Both the position numbers and the translations under genes were made by a program. From positions 1 to 64,000 of the forward strand of contig WTFV01000121.1 of NCBI GenBank assembly GCA_011523845.1: a stretch of 64,000 nucleotides of DNA, read 5' to 3'. Below the pieces are notes generated by a model. It did not search any database. It had not been told where the DNA came from and worked only from the letters and a program-made list of their open reading frames with translations. The DNA is from Acidobacteriota bacterium (GTDB lineage: Bacteria; Acidobacteriota; Vicinamibacteria; Vicinamibacterales; UBA8438). This document shows positions 58,234 to 64,000 of this stretch, one piece after another; the stretch's first letter is position 1; each line of letters opens with the position of its first letter.

Positions 58234-60021
58234 TCACTCCGGCAGTGCGAACACGAACAGGTTGTTGCCGAGGCTCGGACGCAACTCGGGGGTCAGGTCG
58301 ATGAAGCGCGGCGTCCCCGTGCTGACCGCGACGTACTGCCGGCCGTCGACGGCGTAGGTGATGGGGAACCCGGAGACCGACGAGCCGAGGTTGATCTCCC
58401 AGAGGACCTCTCCGGTCCGGTCGTCGAAGGCGCGGAACCGCCCGTTGACGTCGCCCCCGAACACCAGCCCGCCGCCGGTCGCCGCCAGCGACATGGTGGC
58501 GGCCCGTTGCTCGTAGACCCAGGCGGTCGCCCCCGTCTCGGCGGAGATGGCGTGCACCGCGCCAACCTGATCGGTGCCCGGCGCGATCTGGCTGCGCCAC
58601 GCGATGGCGTACAGCCGGCTCGCCTCCTCGTCCTCGAAGGTGCTGGCGCGCATCCGCGCGCAGACGTTGCGCAGCGGCATGTACATGGTGTTCGTCAGCG
58701 GGCTGTAGGCGCCGGCCTCCCAGTCCTTCCCGCCGCTCGCGTGCGGACAGGCCAGCACCACCTGCCCCTGCGCGGTGAAGACCAGCTCCGCGTTCTCCGA
58801 CACCGTCCCGGTCGCCCCGTCGATCCCGCTGATGACGTTCTGCGTGATGGTCGGCGTGGCCCACAGGAACTCGCCGGTCTCCCGGTCGAGGGTGTAGACG
58901 ACGCCCGTCTTGCCCGGAATGCCGGTCAGGACGCGGCGCTCCTCGCCCGGCTGCAGGCGCGGGTTGATCCAGCTCACCGCGGTCGGGTCGGGCCGGACTG
59001 GGGTGTCGACGAGCAGACGCTCGAACGGATGATCGAGGTCCCAACTGTCGTTCAGGTGCTGGTAGTACCACACAATCTCCCCCGTGTCGGCGTTCAGCGC
59101 CAGGGTCGAGTTGTGGTAGAGGTGGGTCCTGTCGACCCCGCCGAGCATGAACTTCGGCGCCGGCGAGGTGACCGACGTCCCCAGGTAGACGAGGTTCAGC
59201 TCGGGATCGAAGCTCGGCACCATCCAGGAGCCGACGTGCCCCCGCTCCTCGAAGGGGACGTCGCCCCACGTCTCGTCACCGAACTCGCCCGGTCCCGGAA
59301 TCAGGCGGCGCCGCCAGAGCTCTTCGCCGCTCAGCGCGTCGTGGGCGACGATGACGCAGGCGTGCGGCCCGCCGCGCGGATCGCAGCTCCGCCCCGAGAT
59401 CACCTTGCCGTCGGCCACGATGGGACCGGAGGTCTGATTCGCCGGGTTCACCCGGTAGTCGAGGACCTCGGTCTCCCACACCACGTCCCCGGTGGTCGCG
59501 TCGAGGGCAATCACGTAGTCGTCGCTGGTGCTGTCGAGGATGAGCGTGTCGTAGATGGCGATGTTGCGGTTGTGGTCGATCAGGCCCGGGATCATGTAGT
59601 CGGCGAGATCGTCCGGGCGATCGCGTTGGTACTGCCACAGCAGGTCTCCGGTCGCCGCGTCGATCGCCTGGATGAGATCGCGCGGATTCGGCATGTACAT
59701 CACGCCGTTACGGACCAGCGGGGTGCCCTGCTGGCGACCCGGACCCAACCCGCGGGACCAGACCATGCGGAGGCCGGCGACGTTGTCGCGGTCGATCTGG
59801 TCGAGCGGACTGTAGCCCCAGCCGTTCAGCGTCCGGCGCCACATCAGCCACTCGTCGGGGCTGGGATCGAGCAGCTCCGCGTCGGTGACCGGATCGATGC
59901 TCGCGACCTGCGCCTGCGCAAGGACCGGGGGCGCGGTTGCGACAGCGAGGGGGGCGAGGATGATGCCGCACGCAATGAGCGCCGAGAGGAACCGCAACGA
60001 CGGCCAGCGGGATGCAAGCAT
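58234..60021 (-). CDS. PQQ-dependent alcohol dehydrogenase-family protein
   Basis: This 595-residue exported eight-bladed quinoprotein has a signal peptide (LIACGIILAPLAVATAPPVLA). The N-terminal DEWLMWRRTLNGWGYSPLDQ is followed by tryptophan-docking repeats (DAATGDLLW, DATTGDVVW, NADTGEIVW, DRETGEFLW, SAETGATAW, DDRTGEVLW), and the C-terminus is GNNLFVFALPE. The adjacent-Cys disulfide of methanol dehydrogenase is not seen, and no fused cytochrome domain is present, so it would be a soluble type I-like enzyme. GGAGGAGG precedes ATG 60021. The alcohol substrate is unknown. Confidence 0.92.
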   Translation of the reverse strand: MLASRWPSLRFLSALIACGIILAPLAVATAPPVLAQAQVASIDPVTDAELLDPSPDEWLMWRRTLNGWGYSPLDQIDRDNVAGLRMVWSRGLGPGRQQGTPLVRNGVMYMPNPRDLIQAIDAATGDLLWQYQRDRPDDLADYMIPGLIDHNRNIAIYDTLILDSTSDDYVIALDATTGDVVWETEVLDYRVNPANQTSGPIVADGKVISGRSCDPRGGPHACVIVAHDALSGEELWRRRLIPGPGEFGDETWGDVPFEERGHVGSWMVPSFDPELNLVYLGTSVTSPAPKFMLGGVDRTHLYHNSTLALNADTGEIVWYYQHLNDSWDLDHPFERLLVDTPVRPDPTAVSWINPRLQPGEERRVLTGIPGKTGVVYTLDRETGEFLWATPTITQNVISGIDGATGTVSENAELVFTAQGQVVLACPHASGGKDWEAGAYSPLTNTMYMPLRNVCARMRASTFEDEEASRLYAIAWRSQIAPGTDQVGAVHAISAETGATAWVYEQRAATMSLAATGGGLVFGGDVNGRFRAFDDRTGEVLWEINLGSSVSGFPITYAVDGRQYVAVSTGTPRFIDLTPELRPSLGNNLFVFALPE

Positions 60022-60052
60022 GACGCCTCCTCCGGATTCGAGTCTCGGCCGA

Positions 60053-60125
60053 TTATGTCACCATGGCCCGGTCGTTGAAGTTCGTCGTGTCCACGACCAG
60101 CGTGTCGCCCTCCCAGGCGATCTCC
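60053..60125 (-). pseudogene. second fragment of the 62756-type protein family
   Basis: Minus-strand translation EIAWEGDTLVVDTTNFNDRA ends at a TAA at 60053. It matches RWDGDTLVVETANFSS of the gene at 62756. Upstream, to about 60290, the frame stays open (LPLDGLGADADFLALLRQAT) but I do not recognise that sequence. Confidence 0.5.
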
Positions 60126-60292
60126 AGCGCACCTCCGGTCGCCCCGGCATTCGTCTGCTCCTCGAGGGTCGCTTTCCGGGTGTGCAGGGTGTGGACGGTG
60201 GCTTGGCGCAGCAGGGCCAGGAAGTCGGCGTCGGCGCCGAGCCCGTCGAGCGGGAGCTCGCGCCGCCCGGGGCACGCGCCCGCCTGTCTGGC

Positions 60293-60733
60293 TCACTCGA
60301 CGATATAACCGAGCGCTTGTGCGTTCTCTCGAACCCGAGTGTCCCGTGTGACGACCACGATCAACGGCGGCGGCTCGCCAAGCAGCTCTGCCGTAGCCAG
60401 GTGCACGGCGTCGAGCGTACGAATCGGCTCGACCGGAAACGGTCTGCGGACGCGAGCGAGAACCGCGTCTGTGACACTCACCAGATAACAGCGAAGCTCG
60501 AAACGACGGAGCGCGCGTACTGCCGCCCGCTCTTCGTCCACCGTCAGCCGTGCAGTTGCCCGCGCCCGAAGAATCGCGCGTGCGGTTTCGGCGATCGTCA
60601 ATGCGGATGTGACTCTCCATCCTCGAGTACGGAGAGACTTCAATGCGTCCGCGTCGGACTCCAGCAGCGCGGCGACCAGCGCGCTGGACTCGATGTATCT
60701 GACACCAGTGGCTTCCGCGATCGAATGCGGCAC
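60293..60733 (-). CDS. PIN-domain toxin (VapC-type)
   Basis: This PIN protein of about 146 residues has YIESSALVAALLESD, where the usual first Asp is Glu. It also has LTIAETARAILRARAT (Glu), RTLDAVHLATAELLG (Asp) and VVVTRDTRVRENAQALGYIV (Asp). The first-position Glu is common in this PIN subgroup. GTG 60733 is the likely start, 7 bases after the stop of the Phd-type antitoxin. It is a probable ribonuclease toxin paired with that antitoxin. Confidence 0.82.
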   Translation of the reverse strand: MPHSIAEATGVRYIESSALVAALLESDADALKSLRTRGWRVTSALTIAETARAILRARATARLTVDEERAAVRALRRFELRCYLVSVTDAVLARVRRPFPVEPIRTLDAVHLATAELLGEPPPLIVVVTRDTRVRENAQALGYIVE

Positions 60734-60740
60734 TCCGGCT

Positions 60741-61061
60741 CTACGCTTCGCCACGATCGGCGTCAATCAACTCGGCGGCGATTCCCGCCGCAAGCCCGAT
60801 GTCCGGCCACCCTTCGGTCGGATCACCGGCTTCGAGTGGTGGGCGAATCACTCCGGCGGCGATGAGCTCGTCGAAGCGGGTGGGCGTGCCCTTCGCCTTT
60901 GCGCCTGGCTGGACAAGCTCGGCGACCACGCGGCCATGAGCCGTGATCGCAATACGCTCGCCGGCCTCGATCCGCCGAATGTAGCGGCTCAGGTTGTCCT
61001 TGAGTTCGCGGATGCCGGTGGAAGTTACCAGACTGCCTTGAACGGCCGGTTCTTTCGCCAT
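60741..61061 (-). CDS. Phd/YefM-type antitoxin
   Basis: The 106-residue antitoxin has the Phd fold GIRELKDNLSRYIRRIEAGE followed by RIAITAHGRVVAELVQPG. Its tail (FDELIAAGVIRPPLEAGD) would bind the PIN toxin. It is the first gene of an intact toxin-antitoxin pair with 60293-60733. ATG 61061 is chosen because the Phd domain begins close after it. Confidence 0.88.
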   Translation of the reverse strand: MAKEPAVQGSLVTSTGIRELKDNLSRYIRRIEAGERIAITAHGRVVAELVQPGAKAKGTPTRFDELIAAGVIRPPLEAGDPTEGWPDIGLAAGIAAELIDADRGEA

Positions 61062-61188
61062 TTCGGATCCTCGACTGCCAGCGGTCACGCCCGACCTGCG
61101 GGCTCGCGCGAGCCTCGCCAGCAAATTATAGCCACATGTAGCCTCATTTATCAGCTCCCGGCGAGACGACCGCCAAGTACAATGCGGG

Positions 61189-61521
61189 ATGGCCGTTCCC
61201 GACCTGCCCGGTTCCCCGGAACGCGGCGTGTTGAGCGCCGATTCGTCCCCGACGGTCGAACGGCTGCAGATCGACGCCTGGCGTCGAATGTCCCCCGTCC
61301 ACAAGGCCCGCACCGTCGATGGGCTGACGCGAACCGCCCAGGTGCTCGCCCTTGCCGGCATCCGGCGGCGGCATCCGGGCGCTTCCGAGCGCGAGTGTTT
61401 CCTGCGCCTCTCCGTCCTCAAGCTGGGCAGTGAAGCCACGAGGCGCTTGCACCCGGATGCCGCGACACTGCTCGAGTCCTCGGGGTCCTCGGGCCCAGGG
61501 ACTGCCGCCACGCGGGTATAA
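61189..61521 (+). CDS. small protein of unknown function, 3' end replaced
   Basis: Of its 110 residues, 25-95 form a helical domain (RLQIDAWRRMSPVHKARTVD, RRRHPGASERECFLRLSVLK). I have seen this domain in many genomes just upstream of nucleotidyltransferase-type genes. Here no such gene follows. The last 12 codons (SSGPGTAATRV and stop) lie in the repeated TATAAT hairpin element, so the original 3' end and partner seem to have been removed. Confidence 0.6.
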   Translation: MAVPDLPGSPERGVLSADSSPTVERLQIDAWRRMSPVHKARTVDGLTRTAQVLALAGIRRRHPGASERECFLRLSVLKLGSEATRRLHPDAATLLESSGSSGPGTAATRV

Positions 61522-61531
61522 TCCGGCAGTC
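61500..61531. repeat. hairpin element containing TATAAT, copy 2
   Basis: Perfect arms GACTGCC and GGCAGTC enclose CCGCCACGCGGG and TATAAT (61517-61522). It matches copy 1 at 56671-56702. It lies 28 bases upstream of the propeller fragment and could be its promoter. Confidence 0.6.
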
Positions 61532-61558
61532 TGCCAGATCGGTCAGGACGGCACGCAC

Positions 61559-62119
61559 ATGCTCGTGCTGGATCAGGGCAGGGACCTGATGTTCCTGCCG
61601 AACACGGGCTCGAACACCGTCACGATGGTCGAGGGCGTCATGGCGGGTCCGGCGCGAGCGACGCTCACCGATATTCCCGTACCGGGCGAGCGGCCCGAGG
61701 GCATCGACCTGTCGCCGGACGGCCGGGAGCTCTGGACGGCGACCCGCGGCGATGGGGGCGTGTCGATCATCGACGTGGCGAGCCGACGCGTTGTCGAGAC
61801 GCTCGACCTGGGCTTGCAGGATGCCAATCGCCTGAAATTCACCCCCGATGGCCGCGTGCTGATCATCGACGGCGAAGCGGCATCCCTGGTGGTCATGGAC
61901 GCCGCTTCCCGGGCGGTCATCGAGCGAGTGACGCTGGACTCGACGGACACGGGCGACGGCGCCGTTCTGGTGGCGCCCGACGGCTCGCGCGCCTATCTGG
62001 GGCTGAGAGCCGCGGACCGTGTCGCGGTCGTGGACTTGAACACGCTCGAGGTCACCCTGGAGATGCCGATGGGTGACGGCGCCGGTCCCGGCTGCCTGTA
62101 CTGGATTGGCGCAATGTAG
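61559..62119 (+). CDS. YVTN-type beta-propeller protein, 5' truncated
   Basis: This open frame of 186 residues holds about four propeller blades of the YVTN/lactonase type (HMLVLDQGRDLMFLPNTGSN, PDGRELWTATRGDGGVSIID, PDGSRAYLGLRAADRVAVVD). There is no signal peptide, and the sequence begins abruptly in mid-repeat right after the repeated TATAAT element. Complete family members are exported and exceed 300 residues. It is probably a fragment. A strong hairpin covers its stop codon. Confidence 0.65.
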   Translation: MLVLDQGRDLMFLPNTGSNTVTMVEGVMAGPARATLTDIPVPGERPEGIDLSPDGRELWTATRGDGGVSIIDVASRRVVETLDLGLQDANRLKFTPDGRVLIIDGEAASLVVMDAASRAVIERVTLDSTDTGDGAVLVAPDGSRAYLGLRAADRVAVVDLNTLEVTLEMPMGDGAGPGCLYWIGAM

Positions 62120-62145
62120 ATGACAGCGGGATCGCTGTCATCTAC
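62116..62145 (+). terminator. strong hairpin at the stop of the propeller fragment
   Basis: GTAGATGACAGCG, a GGAT loop, then CGCTGTCATCTAC: a perfect 13-base stem. It includes the TAG stop codon. No T-run follows, so it may be an unusual terminator, an RNA stability element or an insertion scar. 62146-62344 holds no gene I can support. Confidence 0.45.
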
Positions 62146-62344
62146 TCGGCCGTCGTCCTCGCCGGCTGGAACCCGCCGCCGTAAGTCTCGATCGCCGACA
62201 GCCCGCGGCCGGTTATCGGGCCACGTGCGTTCTCCTTCAAGGCCCCTCATCAACGGATAGTGCCCTGGTTTGGTCATGGGGCGCCACCCATCAACGGGAC
62301 TCACGCTGGTGCGCGTCTGCCCTGACGATACGCGCCGGGAACGC

Positions 62345-62500
62345 TCAGGACCCCCGCAGAACGGTCGTGATCGGCAAACGCGCGGCGCGCAGCGCTGGCG
62401 CCATGCCGCCGATGACGCCGACTGCGATGGCCACCCGAGACCGAGCCCTATCGACTCCGGCGTCATCCGGAACGCAAAGGCCATTGTCACACCCCGGTGA
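62345..62500 (-). pseudogene. FtsX/MacB-type permease C-terminal fragment
   Basis: VAIAVGVIGGMAPALRAARL with the following PITTVLRGS is a typical permease C-terminus. The preceding helix (MAFAFRMTPESIGLGLG) is in another frame, so at least one frameshift exists. Nothing else of the permease remains. 62501-62755 shows no recognisable gene apart from the leader of the next one. Confidence 0.55.
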
Positions 62501-62755
62501 TCGCGAGGAGTCCCTTCTCGAGCCGCTGCCCGTCATCGAACCCGCGGGCGATCTTTGCCTCGTCGACCCGCTCGGGATTCCTGTCCAAGTAGCACGTTTC
62601 CCAAACACCGCTTTGGGCGGCCCTGGGGCCACCCACACGCCGCACCGGCATCATCATCCCCCGATCTCGACGAGCAGACGCCACGCGTCCGGTTGGCACG
62701 CCGAGTCGGACGGTTTCGGCGGTAAGATGCGGTGGGTCCGGATTGGAGGACGAAC

Positions 62756-63832
62756 ATGAACGGCATGCAATTCGCGTTCGCGAGCGCTCTGGCGACCGCC
62801 GTCACCGTCGTTTCGTTGGCGCCACAGTCCGGGACGGCGCAGGAGCGCGCGGACAGCTCGCAAACGCCGTCGACCGGCGCGGCCGTCCCGTGGACGGCAC
62901 CACGCACGCCGGACGGGCAGCCGGACCTGCAGGGCGTCTGGTTGAACACGAGCGCGACGCCCTTCGAGCGGCCGCCGGCCCTTGCCGGGAGACAGTCTCT
63001 CACCGACGAGGAAGTGGCCGAGCTGTCACGGCGGGCGGACCGGATCTTCAAGGAGAACGATGCGGACCTCGCCATCGGAGACACGTTGTTCCTGACCGCT
63101 CTGGCGAATGTCGACACCTTTCGGAGACGCGGAGCGAACCGCAGCTCCAATTTCATGGTGGAGCGGGAGTTCGACAACCGTACGTCGCAGATCGTGGACC
63201 CGCCCGACGGCAGGCTGCCGGCGCTGATGCCGGCGGCAGCCGAGCGATGGGAGGCGCTGACGGCCCGGGACGTGGATCCGGCGGGGCCGGAGGACCTCAA
63301 CACGCGCGCCCGCTGCGTGACGCCGGGGATGCCGCGCATCGGCCCCGGCCCGCGCGGCGACCCGCTGTACGGCTACTACCAGATCTTTCAGTCTCCGGCG
63401 TATTTCGTCCTGGTGATGGAGACGAACCACGACGCGCGGATCGTGCGCCTGGACGGATCGCCGCATCCTTCCCCACGCATCCGCCAGTGGCACGGCGACT
63501 CGGTGGGGCGCTGGGACGGAGACACGCTGGTCGTCGAAACCGCGAACTTCTCGTCCAAGACCAACTTCCTCGGAGCCGCCGGGAACCTGCGCCTGGTGGA
63601 ACGCTTCACCCGGGTTGCGTCGGACGCGATCCGTTACGAGCTCACCTTCGACGACCCGACGACCTGGGAGAGGCCGTGGACGGCTGTCGTCACCCTCAAG
63701 CGGCAAGCGGCCAACATCTACGAATTCGCGTGCCACGAGGGCAACGCGGACATCATGCGGAGCATCCTCGCCACCGCACGCCAGTTCGGGCCGCGGAACG
63801 CGTCGACCTGGGAGAGGCCGGGCACGCGTTGA
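62756..63832 (+). CDS. exported protein of an uncharacterised family common in Acidobacteriota
   Basis: This 358-residue protein has a signal peptide (FASALATAVTVVSLAPQSGT). Conserved blocks include TPDGQPDLQGVWLN, NTRARCVTPGMPRIGP, QIFQSPAYFVLVMETNHDAR, SPRIRQWHGDSVGRWDGDTL and NLRLVERFTRV, with a C-terminal NADIMRSILATARQ. I recognise the family from many soil acidobacterial genomes, where it is usually hypothetical. GGAGG lies 5 bases before ATG 62756. Two short remnants of the same family occur at 50062 and 60053. Confidence 0.8.
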   Translation: MNGMQFAFASALATAVTVVSLAPQSGTAQERADSSQTPSTGAAVPWTAPRTPDGQPDLQGVWLNTSATPFERPPALAGRQSLTDEEVAELSRRADRIFKENDADLAIGDTLFLTALANVDTFRRRGANRSSNFMVEREFDNRTSQIVDPPDGRLPALMPAAAERWEALTARDVDPAGPEDLNTRARCVTPGMPRIGPGPRGDPLYGYYQIFQSPAYFVLVMETNHDARIVRLDGSPHPSPRIRQWHGDSVGRWDGDTLVVETANFSSKTNFLGAAGNLRLVERFTRVASDAIRYELTFDDPTTWERPWTAVVTLKRQAANIYEFACHEGNADIMRSILATARQFGPRNASTWERPGTR

Positions 63833-63908
63833 GGCTCCCGCCACGACGAGCGTGCCCGCCGCGGATCCGGATCCGGCAAACCGCAAGACGTCGTTCGGGT
63901 GCGCCGCT

Positions 63909-64000
63909 TCACTTCGGCAGTCCGAACACGAAGAGGTTGTTGCCGGCGCTCGGGAGCAACTCGGAGTGATGGACCCGCCTGACGGCGGACTTGTTCTCCG
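63909..64000 (-). CDS. C-terminal end of a PQQ dehydrogenase-like gene (runs off the window)
   Basis: The minus-strand translation ends SELLPSAGNNLFVFGLPK and stop. It closely matches the C-terminus of the PQQ alcohol dehydrogenase at 58234 (LRPSLGNNLFVFALPE). The ten codons before it (SAVRRVHH) do not resemble that protein, so this may be either a divergent paralogue or a short remnant. Only 92 bases are inside the window. Confidence 0.5.
   Translation of the reverse strand, partial: ENKSAVRRVHHSELLPSAGNNLFVFGLPK

Noticed and set aside
58150..60078. 642-codon open frame opposite the PQQ alcohol dehydrogenase
   Set aside because: It is a shadow of a clear quinoprotein with signal peptide and GGAGGAGG ribosome site.

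Overview
The window is 64 kb of high-GC (about two thirds GC by eye) bacterial chromosome. It most likely comes from an Acidobacteriota genome of the Vicinamibacteria type. The main reason is the repeated presence of very long MacB/FtsX-type permeases of the ADOP class (acidobacterial duplicated orphan permeases) with the DELxxHxE-type N-terminal domain, next to PadR regulators. Secreted PQQ-type beta-propeller enzymes, DUF5916-type barrels and CxxCH proteins fit the same group. No rRNA, tRNA or CRISPR array was found.

Layout. 1-2.5 kb: a 5'-truncated ADOP permease and a padR remnant. 2.7-9.4 kb: ccmE, a short ccmF, ccmC and a ccmD-like gene (cytochrome c maturation), translationally coupled to a padR and followed by an ADOP permease and a DUF420 membrane protein. 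9.5-17.7 kb: a scrambled zone with a MITE-like element, a Ser/Thr kinase cut off in its sensor, a cut-off VapC, an odd antitoxin-like protein, ADOP, hydrolase and sigma-factor remnants, and a broken DNA methylase, with an intact CxxCH propeller protein and an alpha/beta hydrolase between them. 17.7-20.6 kb: an ECF sigma factor, a membrane thioredoxin with an anti-sigma-like N-terminus, and a PQQ-like propeller. 20.6-31.6 kb: small membrane/coiled-coil proteins, a zincless Fpg glycosylase, a VTT membrane protein, MsrB, a DUF5916 protein, a CxxCH protein and an MFS transporter. 31.7-37.2 kb: a membrane MutS-like ATPase carrying an in-frame palindromic insertion, a VapBC pair and a BlaI/BlaR1-TonB sensor pair. 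37.6-47.1 kb: padR plus three consecutive ADOP permeases and one secreted protein, with a clear PadR operator. 47.2-64 kb: an amidase, a single-chain MntA-HepT protein, two DUF4143 ATPases, a sulfatase, a nitroreductase, an AHSA1 protein, two PQQ dehydrogenases, a PIN/Phd pair and a propeller remnant.

The cytochrome c maturation genes, the CxxCH proteins, the redoxin and the PQQ dehydrogenases together suggest periplasmic oxidation linked to c-type electron transport. The accessory signal is heavy: at least four toxin-antitoxin loci are broken or rearranged, several ADOP fragments are scattered about, and short dispersed repeats mark junctions. The most unusual items are the MntA-HepT fusion with both motifs intact, the sigma/redoxin operon, the hairpin-forming insertion in the MutS-like ATPase, the Cys-type CcmE beside a half-length CcmF, and the DUF-plus-VapB-tail protein.
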